From positions 1-33,518 of the forward strand of contig NZ_JAUFPW010000023.1 of assembly GCF_030409415.1 (NCBI RefSeq): a stretch of 33,518 nucleotides of DNA, read 5' to 3'. Positions within the stretch are counted from its first letter, which is position 1. The number at the start of each line of letters is the position of its first letter. This document shows, piece by piece, positions 1 through 8,289 of the stretch. Origin of the DNA: Pedobacter aquatilis. GTDB taxonomy: Bacteria; Bacteroidota; Bacteroidia; Sphingobacteriales; Sphingobacteriaceae. The notes below the pieces were generated by a model that made no database searches, was not told where the DNA came from, and worked only from the letters and a program-made list of their open reading frames with translations. Both the position numbers and the translations under genes were made by a program.

Positions 1-3
1 TTA

Positions 4-105
4 GACCTTTATAAGTCTGGATTGCAGTATAGTTCACCCCTGCTTTTAAGGTTTCCGAATCAAAATTATCTCTTTTAAATAAAATTGAACAAACCTAAGG
101 GATTG
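4..105. repeat. Left copy of 102-bp perfect terminal inverted repeat
   Basis: These 102 bases are the exact reverse complement of 33417-33518, with no mismatch when compared by eye. The copy touches the window edge, so its full length is unknown. A 25-codon frame with no start is open on the + strand from base 1 to a TAA at 76-78, and a frame is also open outward on the - strand. Neither resembles a family I know. The likeliest explanation is the edge of a multi-copy element at which the assembly stopped. Confidence 0.9.
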
Positions 106-278
106 AAATGAAAAGCCCACAGCGTAGCGAGGACTTGTAATGAAAAGCAGGACTGAACATTAATTGAAATACAGGTTTTGCTCTCCTAATAAAAAAGATT
201 TTGATTTATGTATTGTCAATTAACCAGTATCAACACTTAAACAATTAACCATTTTCCAAACAATCCGCTGGTAAATAT
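106..278. other. Intergenic stretch upstream of cysS
   Basis: No gene is visible. Bases 107-165 contain two copies of ATGAAAAGC about 30 bp apart, separated by a GC-richer patch containing GCGTAGCGAGG. The patch looks like a dispersed repeat fragment of the kind found between genes in this group, but only a genome-wide search can show that. The rest is AT-rich leader sequence. Confidence 0.4.
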
Positions 279-286
279 TACATTTG
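279..286 (+). promoter_or_regulatory. TAnnTTTG -7 element, 4 nt before cysS
   Basis: TACATTTG matches the Bacteroidetes -7 consensus at all six fixed positions and ends 4 nt before the cysS ATG. If transcription starts the usual few bases after the motif, the mRNA would begin at or beside the start codon. No clear -33 TTTG is seen. Confidence 0.55.
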
Positions 287-290
287 CAAT

Positions 291-1751
291 ATGAATACTG
301 GCTTACAGCTTTACAATACGCTTTCTCGTAAAAAAGAGCAATTTTTACCTTTAAATGCACCCAATGTTGGGATGTATGTTTGCGGTCCGACGGTTTACAG
401 TGATGTGCATTTGGGCAATTGCCGTACGTTTATATCTTTCGATTTAATTTTCAGATACCTTAAATATGCAGGTTATAAGGTTCGTTACGTGCGAAATATT
501 ACCGATGCAGGTCATTTGGAAGGCGATAGAGATGAGGGCGATGATAAATTTGCAAAAAGAGCAAAGTTAGAGCAGCTTGAGCCGATGGAAATTGTACAGA
601 AATATACGTTAGGTTTTCATGAGGTGTTACGTATGTTTAATACGCTGCCACCAAGTATAGAGCCGACTGCTACGGGCCATATTATCGAGCAAATTGAGAT
701 GATTAAAGTTATCATTGAAAATGGTTATGCTTACGAAATTGGTGGCAATGTTTATTTCGATGTAGAGAAATACAGCAAAGAATATAATTATACGATATTA
801 ACCAACCGCAATTTGGAAGACATGCTGAACAATACCCGTGAATTGGGTGGACAGGATGAAAAACGCGGTCGTTTGGATTTTGCATTATGGATAAAAGCAA
901 AGCCAGAAACTTTAATGCAATGGCAATCGCCTTGGGGCATGGGTTTTCCGGGTTGGCATATCGAATGTTCGGCAATGAGTGCTAAATATCTTGGTGCCGA
1001 ATTTGATATTCATGGCGGCGGGATGGATTTGGCGGCCACGCACCATACGAATGAAATTGCGCAGTCTGAAGCCTGCAGTCACCACCAACCGGCTCGCTTT
1101 TGGATGCATACCAATATGCTTACGGTAAATGGTACGCGTATGTCAAAATCTGCCGGAAATGGTTTCCTACCCTTGCAGTTATTCACCGGCGACCATCCTC
1201 TGCTTAGAAAAGGTTATAGCCCGATGACGGTGAAGTTTTTCATGCTTCAGGCACATTACCGCAGTACTTTAGATTTCTCCAATGATGCACTTGATGCTTC
1301 TGAAAAAGGTTTCAGGAGATTGATGGCATCGGTGAGTTTACTTGATAAACTTCAAACTTCTGCAGAAAGCGATTTCGATATTGATGCCATTAAGGAGAAA
1401 TGTGTTAATGCAATGAACGATGATTTTAACAGTCCGGTTTTAATTGCCGAATTGTTTGAAGCGGTTAGAATTATTAATACGGTTTATGATGGCAAGGGCA
1501 AAATTACTGCCGTTGAATTGGATAAATTGAAGGCTTTAATAAGTGATTTTGTTGTTGATATTTTAGGTTTGAAGGATGAGGAATCTGATAACCTAGAGCT
1601 GAATAGCGTGTTGGATATGGTTATAAATCTTCGAAAAGAAGCGAAAGAAAATAAAGATTACGCTACATCTGATAAGATAAGAATCGGTTTGCAGGAACTC
1701 GGTATTCAGCTTAAGGATGGTAAGGAAGGTACGACCTGGAGTAAGGTTTAG
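291..1751 (+). CDS. cysS: Cysteinyl-tRNA synthetase
   Basis: Charges tRNA-Cys with cysteine in the cytoplasm (class Ia synthetase). At 486 aa it has the usual length. The N-terminal Rossmann domain carries [13 protein letters not shown] at 31-43, holding the zinc ligand Cys31 and the HIGH-type motif HLGN. GWHIEC at 221-226 supplies the second zinc Cys, the HHTNE stretch near 251-255 the remaining zinc ligands, and RMSKS at 283-287 is the KMSKS loop. The C-terminal part is the helical anticodon-binding domain. The ATG at 291 gives the standard N-terminus and lies 4 nt after a perfect TAnnTTTG. The M28 peptidase gene follows after 24 bp and may be cotranscribed. No key residue is missing. Confidence 0.97.
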   Translation: MNTGLQLYNTLSRKKEQFLPLNAPNVGMYVCGPTVYSDVHLGNCRTFISFDLIFRYLKYAGYKVRYVRNITDAGHLEGDRDEGDDKFAKRAKLEQLEPMEIVQKYTLGFHEVLRMFNTLPPSIEPTATGHIIEQIEMIKVIIENGYAYEIGGNVYFDVEKYSKEYNYTILTNRNLEDMLNNTRELGGQDEKRGRLDFALWIKAKPETLMQWQSPWGMGFPGWHIECSAMSAKYLGAEFDIHGGGMDLAATHHTNEIAQSEACSHHQPARFWMHTNMLTVNGTRMSKSAGNGFLPLQLFTGDHPLLRKGYSPMTVKFFMLQAHYRSTLDFSNDALDASEKGFRRLMASVSLLDKLQTSAESDFDIDAIKEKCVNAMNDDFNSPVLIAELFEAVRIINTVYDGKGKITAVELDKLKALISDFVVDILGLKDEESDNLELNSVLDMVINLRKEAKENKDYATSDKIRIGLQELGIQLKDGKEGTTWSKV

Positions 1752-1775
1752 GCTCTGGATTTAAACTATTAATAA

Positions 1776-2759
1776 ATGAATAAAAAACTATTAATGATAT
1801 GTGCGATTGCAATTTTTGCTTTCGAAGCCTGTAAAAGCGATAAAAAATCTAGAGAAGATGGCGAAACAGTTGCGCAAGAAATTAACTTGGTTTCTCCAGA
1901 TTTTAATGCGGATAGCGCATTTGCCTACACAAAAGTACAGGTAGATTTTGGCCCAAGGATTCCGGGAACTGTGGCACATCAAAAATGTGCTGATTACTTG
2001 GTTGGAAAGTTAAAATCATTTGGTGCAAAAGTGAGCATTCAAGGTGAGCCGACTAAAACCTATGATGGTAAAACCTTTCAGCTAAAAAATATTCATGCAA
2101 GTTTTAATCCAGATAATAAAAACAGGGTGTTAATTACTGCTCATTGGGATGCACGACCATTTTCTGATCAAGATACCGATCCTGCAAACCATAACAAACA
2201 ATTTGATGCGGCAAACGATGGCGGCAGTGGTGTTGCAATAATCCTTGAAATGGCTCGTCAAATTCAACAAAAACAACCAAATGTGGGTGTAGATTTTATA
2301 CTATGGGATTTGGAAGATTATGGCAAAGCCAATGATGAAACACCAGAGGAAACCACCTGGTGTCTAGGTTCTCAATATTGGGCGAAAAATGTTTCGAAAA
2401 CAGGTTATAAAGCAATATATGGTATCAATCTGGATATGGTTGGTGGTGGAAATGCTCAATTTACTCAGGATGAAATATCCCTTCAGAATGCGCCGGAAGT
2501 TGTGAATAAGGTTTGGAATATTGGAAGCGAAATTGGTTATTCATCTTATTTTGTAAGCATTCCAAGTGGAAGATTGGTAGATGATCATTTCTGGATAAAC
2601 AAAGCCGGAATTCCTTGTATTGATATTATCCATTATAGTGATAATAGTGGGTTCTACATCAACTGGCATACTCAGCTGGATAATTTAGCAAACATTGATA
2701 AAAATACCTTAAAAGCGACAGGGCAAACCGTTCTGGAAACCATTTATCGCGAAAAATAA
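1776..2759 (+). CDS. M28-family metallopeptidase lipoprotein, glutaminyl-cyclase-like
   Basis: A 327-aa exported protein. The N-terminus is a lipoprotein signal with a lipobox ending AFEAC (Cys19), so it is probably anchored in a periplasm-facing or outer membrane. The mature part is a zinc-dependent M28 aminopeptidase / glutaminyl-peptide cyclotransferase fold. Candidate metal ligands are His123 in HWD, Asp148 in AANDGGSG, Glu180 in WDLEDYG and the His of the later DDHFWINKAG motif; NLDMVGGG also fits. It could trim peptides from the N-terminus or cyclise N-terminal glutamine. Sequence alone does not separate these, although the LEDYG and DDH motifs favour the cyclase-like branch. It follows cysS by 24 bp without its own recognisable promoter. 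Confidence 0.88.
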   Translation: MNKKLLMICAIAIFAFEACKSDKKSREDGETVAQEINLVSPDFNADSAFAYTKVQVDFGPRIPGTVAHQKCADYLVGKLKSFGAKVSIQGEPTKTYDGKTFQLKNIHASFNPDNKNRVLITAHWDARPFSDQDTDPANHNKQFDAANDGGSGVAIILEMARQIQQKQPNVGVDFILWDLEDYGKANDETPEETTWCLGSQYWAKNVSKTGYKAIYGINLDMVGGGNAQFTQDEISLQNAPEVVNKVWNIGSEIGYSSYFVSIPSGRLVDDHFWINKAGIPCIDIIHYSDNSGFYINWHTQLDNLANIDKNTLKATGQTVLETIYREK

Positions 2760-2851
2760 TAATGTTTAATTGTTGATTACTTTTATAAACTCAGCCGAAA
2801 GAAAATTTTATATTCGCTCAACACTAATTAAAAAATAATAAATATCTACAA

Positions 2852-3712
2852 ATGAAACATATCTTCTCTACCGCATTAGCTTCACTTTTAGCATTTGGTG
2901 CCTTTGCACAAAAAAGTGATGGAACCACAAAATCTTTAGTTAATGCAGAAAAAGAATTTGCTAAATCGATAGCAAAAAGCGGCGATAAAGAATCTTACAT
3001 AGAATACTCATCAGCAAATGCATTAGTTTTCAGACCGAACCCAGTTAACGCAAAAACTTTCTATGCAGGTCAATCAAAAGGCATGAACGAAGTAAGTTGG
3101 GAGCCAAATTTAGCAAAGGTTTCTAAAAGTGGCGATTGGGGATTTACAACCGGGAATTACCAGGTTGGTACATCAGAAAAAAAATATGGTCAGTATTTAT
3201 CTATTTGGAAGGTAGAAAGTGGCAAATGGAAACTGGCAATTGATTTAGGCACGGAAACTAATAAACCATTAAATAAAATTGCAGATAGATTTGTGGAGCC
3301 AAAAGAACACATTGCGCCTAAAACTTTTATAAACGAGAAGGAAATTAAAGCAGGTAAAGATGTAATTTTAACTACTGAAAAAACACTTAATACCTTTCTT
3401 AAAACACATGGTATTGGTGCTTTTGGTGGCTTTTTGACTAACGATGCCCGTTTGCTTTTTCCTGGAAACGAAGCGATTGAGGGTAAAGGTAAAATTGTTG
3501 CTTTTTACAACAGTATGGTTAGTAAAATTAACTTAAAAACTACAGGAGTTGATAAGGCTGCAGGAAGCGATTTTGCTTACACTTATGGTGTTGCAACAAT
3601 TGATTACAAAGCTGATTTACGTGAAAGCTTTAATTATGTTTTTGTTTATGAAAAAGCAGCTGATGCTAGTTGGAACTTAATTGTTCAGGCTTTTGTACCA
3701 GCTGAAAGATAA
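2852..3712 (+). CDS. Secreted protein with two NTF2-like (DUF4440-type) domains
   Basis: A 286-aa protein with a signal peptide at about 1-19 (cleavage after AFA). Two NTF2-like alpha+beta cone domains appear in tandem: about 24-140 (helix, then FRPNPVNAK, WGFTTGNYQ and IWKVESGKWK strands) and about 160-285 (FLTNDARLLFPGNEAIEGK, FAYTYGVATI, YVFVYEK). These folds are scaffolds for small-molecule binding or simple enzymes and do not predict a substrate; no catalytic set is evident. It starts 92 bp after the M28 gene and ends at a strong terminator. Function unknown; the domain call is by pattern recognition. Confidence 0.75.
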   Translation: MKHIFSTALASLLAFGAFAQKSDGTTKSLVNAEKEFAKSIAKSGDKESYIEYSSANALVFRPNPVNAKTFYAGQSKGMNEVSWEPNLAKVSKSGDWGFTTGNYQVGTSEKKYGQYLSIWKVESGKWKLAIDLGTETNKPLNKIADRFVEPKEHIAPKTFINEKEIKAGKDVILTTEKTLNTFLKTHGIGAFGGFLTNDARLLFPGNEAIEGKGKIVAFYNSMVSKINLKTTGVDKAAGSDFAYTYGVATIDYKADLRESFNYVFVYEKAADASWNLIVQAFVPAER

Positions 3713-3730
3713 TTTATAATGTGAACTTGA

Positions 3731-3766
3731 AAAGGGCTGTCCGTAAAAAGAAAGCCCTTTTTTTTT
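3731..3766 (+). terminator. Rho-independent terminator
   Basis: Stem AAAGGGCT (3731-3738) pairs with AGCCCTTT (3753-3760) and is followed by a T run. It lies 19 bp past the stop codon of the NTF2-like gene and separates it from the GDPD-fold gene. Confidence 0.85.
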
Positions 3767-3801
3767 ATATCTAAACCTTAAATATTACGTTATTTTACAA
3801 A

Positions 3802-4695
3802 ATGAATTTCATGCTTAAAAAACTAATACTCGTTCAGCTTATAATTTTAACTTTTATAAATGTATTTGCCCAAAAACAAAAGTTTGATATTCAGGGTAAA
3901 GCAGGTGCAAGAGGTATAATGCCAGAAAATACCATTCGAGGAATGCTTAAAGCCTTGGATTTGGGCGTTAATACGCTCGAAATAGATGCTGTTATTTCAA
4001 AAGATAAACAAGTAATACTTTCTCAGGAACCATATTTTAATACTGAAATTTCTTTGCAACCCAATGGAAAGGCAATAACTTTTAAGGAGCAAAAGAACTT
4101 TAATATTTATAAAATGACCTATGAGGAGATTAAGAAATTTGATGTAGGCAGTAAGATTCATAATCGTTTTCCGGGGCAGATGAAGTTTAAAGCTTATAAG
4201 CCTTCTCTATCTGAAACTATTGATGCTGTAGAAGCTTACGTGAAGCAGAATAAACTGCCAAAACCAATGTACAGTATTGAAACTAAAACCATAAAAAATG
4301 GCGATAATGAGTTTCATCCCGAACCGGCCGAATTTGTAGAATTGATTATGGGGGTAATTAATGAAAAGAAACTTGCTAAAAGGGTTATAATTCAATCTTT
4401 TGATATGCGTACACTGCAGTATTTACATGAGAAATATCCTAAAATTCAAACCTCATTATTGATAGATGAAAAGGAACCGTTCGAAGATTATATTGAAAAA
4501 CTAGGATTTAAACCGACTATTTACAGTCCATATTCTGTTTTGGTTGGCAAGGGTTTAGTAGATAGATGTCATGCAATGGGCGTTAAAATTATCCCGTGGA
4601 CGGTTAACACAACTAAGGATATTAAGTATTTTATGAGCTTGGGGGTTGATGGTGTAATTACTGATTTCCCTAATTTAATGAATCAGATTAAGTAA
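3802..4695 (+). CDS. GDPD-fold protein lacking both catalytic histidines
   Basis: A 297-aa exported protein with a signal peptide (about 1-24, ending VFAQ) and a glycerophosphodiester phosphodiesterase TIM barrel. Family members hydrolyse deacylated phospholipids to glycerol-3-phosphate using an N-terminal HRG and a later SHE/D histidine. Here the first motif reads QGKAGARGIMPENT (31-44), with Lys-Ala in place of His-Arg. The second reads ILSQEPYF (72-79), with Gln75 in place of His. The metal-binding acids remain: Glu60 and Asp62 in LEIDA, and the Glu of YSIETKT. The frame is intact and otherwise well conserved, which suggests a maintained non-hydrolytic role (binding protein or regulator) rather than decay, but that is inference. 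It is transcribed alone between two terminators. ATG 3802 is used; ATG 3811 is an alternative start with an equally good signal peptide. Confidence 0.85.
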   Translation: MNFMLKKLILVQLIILTFINVFAQKQKFDIQGKAGARGIMPENTIRGMLKALDLGVNTLEIDAVISKDKQVILSQEPYFNTEISLQPNGKAITFKEQKNFNIYKMTYEEIKKFDVGSKIHNRFPGQMKFKAYKPSLSETIDAVEAYVKQNKLPKPMYSIETKTIKNGDNEFHPEPAEFVELIMGVINEKKLAKRVIIQSFDMRTLQYLHEKYPKIQTSLLIDEKEPFEDYIEKLGFKPTIYSPYSVLVGKGLVDRCHAMGVKIIPWTVNTTKDIKYFMSLGVDGVITDFPNLMNQIK

Positions 4696-4742
4696 AAAGG
4701 ATTTTGGTTCTTTTGCGATTACTGAAGCAAAAACAATAAAAT

Positions 4743-4769
4743 CGTCATTGCGAGGCACGAAGCAATGAT
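4743..4769. repeat. Short REP-like palindrome
   Basis: TCATTGC and GCAATGA form a small hairpin around GAGGCACGAA. The 13-mer GAGGCACGAAGCA also occurs, on the opposite strand, in the palindrome at 33314-33377, so both may belong to one dispersed intergenic repeat family. Confidence 0.5.
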
Positions 4770-4814
4770 GGAAAAATATTAAATTCACTTTAAGCATACT
4801 TTAATATTGACTAA

Positions 4815-4856
4815 ACAAAAAAGACCTGATAACTAAAATTATCAGGTCTTTTTTGT
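4815..4856. terminator. Bidirectional terminator between convergent genes
   Basis: A perfect 18-bp stem (4815-4832 with 4839-4856) around a 6-nt loop, with A and T tracts on either side. It can terminate both the GDPD-fold gene on + and the small membrane-protein gene on -. Confidence 0.9.
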
Positions 4857-4877
4857 TATCTATTTATTATGCTAATC

Positions 4878-5075
4878 TTAATGATGAGGTTTTGCTTCTT
4901 CAGTATGTGTAGCTTCTGTTTTTCCATGTTCTGATGAATTACCTTCTTCTGCATGATGAAATATTGGCCTGGTAAATACAACGCAAAGGATTAAAACAAT
5001 AATCCATACGGTTAGTGGTAATGCCCAAATCCCTTTTGTTTGCTGAACCGGTGCGTGTGAGTCGTGAGCTGACAT
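4878..5075 (-). CDS. Small single-pass membrane protein, His/Glu-rich tail
   Basis: A 65-aa protein. The N-terminus is short and polar (MSAHDSHAP), a single hydrophobic segment spans about 17-36 (WALPLTVWIIVLILCVVFT), and the C-terminal tail is rich in His and Glu (FHHAEEG, THTEEAKPHH). The tail could bind metal ions, but no known metal-site motif is present. I do not recognise the family. It is the last gene on this strand, ends 22 bp from a strong terminator, and is separated from the MoxR gene by 125 bp containing a near-consensus TATCTTTA (5119-5126 on the minus strand), so it probably has its own promoter. Confidence 0.7.
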   Translation of the reverse strand: MSAHDSHAPVQQTKGIWALPLTVWIIVLILCVVFTRPIFHHAEEGNSSEHGKTEATHTEEAKPHH

Positions 5076-5200
5076 ATCTAATATTTTTGATTTATAATTT
5101 ATGCTTTGTTATGAGTTGTAAAGATAACAACAATGTTCAAAAAAATAAATTTTAAGGCTTATAGTTTAATTGATTATGCTTTTTATTTATCAAAGTTATT

Positions 5201-6169
5201 TTAAAGCAAATCTTTAATTATTTTCTCAATAGACAAACCTTCGGCTTCAGCACGGTAATTTCTAACAATGCGATGGCGCAGAATGGGTTCGGCAATCGCC
5301 TGAACATCTTCAATATCGGGCGCATATTTTCCGCTTATTGCAGCATGGCATTTTGCCCCTAAAACTAAAAATTGAGATGCTCTTGGACCAGCGCCCCAGC
5401 TTACATACTTGTTTATTGCTTCTGTAGCAAACTCGGTATTTGGGCGGGTTTTAGCCGCCAGTTTAACGGCATACTCCAAAACATTATCTGTAACAGGAAT
5501 ATCTCTGATTAGTTTCTGGAAATATTGAATATCATCAGCATGAATAATTTTTTGTAGCTGATTAGTTTTGTTGCTTGTTGTATTCCTAACGATATTCAGC
5601 TCGTCTGCAAACGCAGGATAATTTAGCTGTATGTTGAACATGAAACGGTCTAACTGCGCCTCGGGGAGTGGGTAAGTGCCTTCCTGCTCAATTGGATTTT
5701 GTGTAGCCAGAACGAAAAATGGTTTCGGTAAGGTATGCGTTTGTCCGGCTGCGGTAACCGATTTCTCTTGCATTGCTTCTAACAAAGCTGCCTGAGTTTT
5801 CGGTGGCGTTCTGTTAATTTCATCGGCAAGAATAATATTTGAGAAAACAGGGCCTTTAATAAATTTAAAGTGTCTGTCTTCTCCTAAAATTTCTGCACCG
5901 ATAATATCACTCGGCATTAAATCGGGTGTAAACTGAATACGGTTAAAATCTAAATCTAATACTGATGCTACAGTTTGTACAAGTAAAGTTTTGGCTAATC
6001 CGGGTACACCAACCAGTAAACAATGTCCGTTACTGAAAATGGCGATTAAAACGGATTTTATGATATCATCCTGCCCAACAACAATCTTGCTTATTTCAGT
6101 TTTGATGGTGTTAAACGATTGGTGCAGGGCATCTACTGCTTCTACTTCATTTTTGTACTGCATGGGCAT
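5201..6169 (-). CDS. MoxR-family AAA+ ATPase
   Basis: A 322-aa cytoplasmic ATPase of the MoxR family, which acts as a chaperone for assembly or activation of protein complexes, often with VWA-domain partners. Walker A GVPGLAKT is at 54-61, Walker B ILADEINR at 113-120, sensor 1 ATQNP at 155-159 and the PEAQLDRF arginine-finger region at 169-176; the helical lid follows. No VWA or DUF58 partner lies next to it, so its client cannot be read from context. Its start overlaps the stop of the SurA-like gene by one base (TAATG), indicating translational coupling. A second Met two codons in is an alternative start. Confidence 0.93.
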   Translation of the reverse strand: MPMQYKNEVEAVDALHQSFNTIKTEISKIVVGQDDIIKSVLIAIFSNGHCLLVGVPGLAKTLLVQTVASVLDLDFNRIQFTPDLMPSDIIGAEILGEDRHFKFIKGPVFSNIILADEINRTPPKTQAALLEAMQEKSVTAAGQTHTLPKPFFVLATQNPIEQEGTYPLPEAQLDRFMFNIQLNYPAFADELNIVRNTTSNKTNQLQKIIHADDIQYFQKLIRDIPVTDNVLEYAVKLAAKTRPNTEFATEAINKYVSWGAGPRASQFLVLGAKCHAAISGKYAPDIEDVQAIAEPILRHRIVRNYRAEAEGLSIEKIIKDLL

Positions 6170-7536
6170 TACTTACTTTCCGTTTCGGTTTTTGTTTTGG
6201 TCCAGATTTTTAAACCATCACAAATTTGGAATTCCGGGTCAATCTTAATATATGTACTTTCTCTGCGCTTCTCAAACCACTCGCTTAATGTGCGGTTGGT
6301 TTTATCATCCTGCGCAGCAGCTTTAATTTTTGGAAAATCCTGAACTAAGTTTGCTTTGTGAGGTGGTATTTTAGATTTTAGGTACAAAATTCTGTAACCT
6401 TGTTTGCCATCGGCAGCCGTAAATAATTCTGGTTTAGAAATGCCTCCAACTTTCATCGTATCAATAACTAAAAATACTGCCGGGTCCAATTTATCAATCG
6501 GAATAAATGTAGTTCTGCTTTGTACATTTTCAGCATTAAGCATCATACCACCGTTATATTTTGTTTCTTTATTATCAGAATATAAATTTGCAGCAGCAGC
6601 AAAGCTTAATTTTTTTGCCATGATGTTATTATAAATACTATCTGCATGAAGTTTAGTACGATCGATACTTGCCTGTGTGCTTTTCGGCATAATTAATATG
6701 TGACGGGCATGAACCTGCTCACCTCTTCTTTCAATAACCTGTAAAATGTGGAATCCAAATTCGGTTTCAAATACTGGCGACATTTCTCCGGCCTTAAGTT
6801 TAAAGGCCCAAGAAGTAAATTCTTTTGCCATCTGGCTTCTGTCGAAGAAACCTAAATCACCTCCATCACCAACTGAACCAGGATCTTCTGAGTATGCTTT
6901 TGCTAATGCGCCAAAATCTTCACCACCTTTAATTCTCAAGCGTAAGGCTTCAATTTTATCATGAAATCTTTCTTTCTCTGCTTTAGTTAATTGAGGGTTC
7001 AAAATTACTTCTCCAACTTCAACCTCTGTGTTAAATTCTGGAAGTGTATCACCTAAAGATTTGTAGTATTTTTCTACTTCTAACGGTGTTACGTTGATGT
7101 TTTCAGTAATTTTCGATTGCATTTTTTGAGCAATCAATTCATCTTTAATTGATGGTCTGATTTCGTCTTTATATTGAAGAACAGATTTGTTTAAGAACTG
7201 CTCTAAACGTTCTTGCCCACCTGCACGGTTAATGCTATAACGCATACGTCTGTTAACTTCATCATCAACCTGGCTATCATCAACCATAATCGAATCGATT
7301 TCTGCCTGTTGTTTTAGCAACTTCTGTATTAAAGTGTTTTCTAAAATTTTACATTTAATGTTCGGGTCAGCTGTCTGCCCCTGATACAAAATTTGCGTGT
7401 ATTGTTGATTAATATCCGATAGGAGAATAATATTATTTCCTACAACAGCAGCAACTTTATCTATATTGTTTTTTTGAGCGTATGTGTTTATAAACAAGCT
7501 CAATAACGCAGTTACTACTAAAAAAACTTTCTTCAT
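6169..7536 (-). CDS. SurA-like periplasmic peptidyl-prolyl isomerase/chaperone
   Basis: A 455-aa exported chaperone for outer-membrane proteins. I place the start at ATG 7536, because the protein then begins with a clean signal peptide (MKKVFLVV to TYAQ). Starting at 7557 would add seven residues ahead of it. An N-terminal SurA chaperone domain (VAAVVGNNIILLSDINQQY and the helices after it) is followed by two parvulin-type domains. The first is centred on GGEDFGALAKAYSEDPG with DLGFFDRSQM and FGFHILQV. The second starts at VHARHILIM and is less conserved. A perfect TAAATTTG lies 18 nt upstream, so it has its own promoter, although it also follows the shorter SurA-like gene by 61 bp. It overlaps moxR by one base. 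Confidence 0.92.
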   Translation of the reverse strand: MKKVFLVVTALLSLFINTYAQKNNIDKVAAVVGNNIILLSDINQQYTQILYQGQTADPNIKCKILENTLIQKLLKQQAEIDSIMVDDSQVDDEVNRRMRYSINRAGGQERLEQFLNKSVLQYKDEIRPSIKDELIAQKMQSKITENINVTPLEVEKYYKSLGDTLPEFNTEVEVGEVILNPQLTKAEKERFHDKIEALRLRIKGGEDFGALAKAYSEDPGSVGDGGDLGFFDRSQMAKEFTSWAFKLKAGEMSPVFETEFGFHILQVIERRGEQVHARHILIMPKSTQASIDRTKLHADSIYNNIMAKKLSFAAAANLYSDNKETKYNGGMMLNAENVQSRTTFIPIDKLDPAVFLVIDTMKVGGISKPELFTAADGKQGYRILYLKSKIPPHKANLVQDFPKIKAAAQDDKTNRTLSEWFEKRRESTYIKIDPEFQICDGLKIWTKTKTETESK

Positions 7537-7554
7537 TCTATTTATTGTATTTTG

Positions 7555-7562
7555 CAAATTTA
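7555..7562 (-). promoter_or_regulatory. TAnnTTTG -7 element for the SurA-like gene
   Basis: On the minus strand this reads TAAATTTG, a full match, and ends 18 nt before ATG 7536. It lies downstream of the stop of the preceding gene, which supports the chosen start and an internal promoter. Confidence 0.55.
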
Positions 7563-7597
7563 ATATTAATGGCCTTATTAATTAAATCTCTAGCGAT

Positions 7598-8185
7598 TTA
7601 TAGTCTTGCTAACTTTCGCAATTCGTTCTCATTAATTTTAACCTGATACTTTTGTTTTAAGTTATTTAACCAGTTTTCCTCTAATTTTTGCTGATAATCG
7701 GCAACAACTTCGCCTCTCACTTCGCTTAATGGTTTATTGTAATTTTGTTGATGTTTTTGATAATAATCGTTAATCGCTTGTTCATCATCCTGAGCTTTGC
7801 TCCAAATTTTTTGTTCAGAAACGTTAAACATAAGCACGCCTTCTCGATATTCGTTAATCAAAAAATCATGATCTTTGCCTTTATTGCTTGCTTTTTTATG
7901 TTCCGCTAAAGCGTTTTCGTAAGTTTTTACTTCTTCCTTATAACCCTCATTTTTATCAAAACCCATATCTCTTGCATCAAGCACTTTAAGCTTAAAATTG
8001 ATGTATAAGTTTAAATAGTTTGCAAGATCATTATAGTCTGTAGAGGCATTTCCGTTGTGGCTTTTTTTGTAAGCCCACATAAACTCCTTACTACTTAAAG
8101 GCTTATTGTTAATTGTAGCAACATTTTGGGCAAATGTAGAGCCAGTAAAAAAACTAAAAACAAATAAGCAATAAGCTTTTCTCAC
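7598..8185 (-). CDS. Short SurA-like protein without isomerase domains
   Basis: 195 aa from the GTG at 8185, chosen because it gives a proper signal peptide (MRKAYCLFVF to TFAQ); the frame is open upstream to a TTG at 8224. Residues 21-148 match the N-terminal chaperone region of Bacteroidetes PpiC/SurA-type proteins (VATINNKPLSSKEFMWAY, YLNLYINFKLKVLDARDMGF, EYREGVLMFNVSEQKIWSKA). Residues 151-195 match the C-terminal helix segment (PLSEVRGEVVADYQQKLEE to the end). The parvulin domains normally between them, several hundred residues, are missing, with the join near KHQQNYNKPLSEV. The frame is intact, so it may be a chaperone-only periplasmic protein. It precedes the full SurA-like gene. The comparison with longer relatives is from memory. 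Confidence 0.75.
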   Translation of the reverse strand: MRKAYCLFVFSFFTGSTFAQNVATINNKPLSSKEFMWAYKKSHNGNASTDYNDLANYLNLYINFKLKVLDARDMGFDKNEGYKEEVKTYENALAEHKKASNKGKDHDFLINEYREGVLMFNVSEQKIWSKAQDDEQAINDYYQKHQQNYNKPLSEVRGEVVADYQQKLEENWLNNLKQKYQVKINENELRKLARL

Positions 8186-8289
8186 ACAGAGGGTTCTATA
8201 AATTTTAATGGATAAAAGTAACAATTAGCGGAGCTATTATAAGATATTTAACTAATTTTAACAGATATTATTTTAGTGCAAAAATACGA

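Noticed and set aside
1..78. C-terminal end of a gene entering from the left edge
   Set aside because: Only 25 codons are visible, the same stretch is also open on the other strand, and it is part of the terminal repeat; no family recognised.
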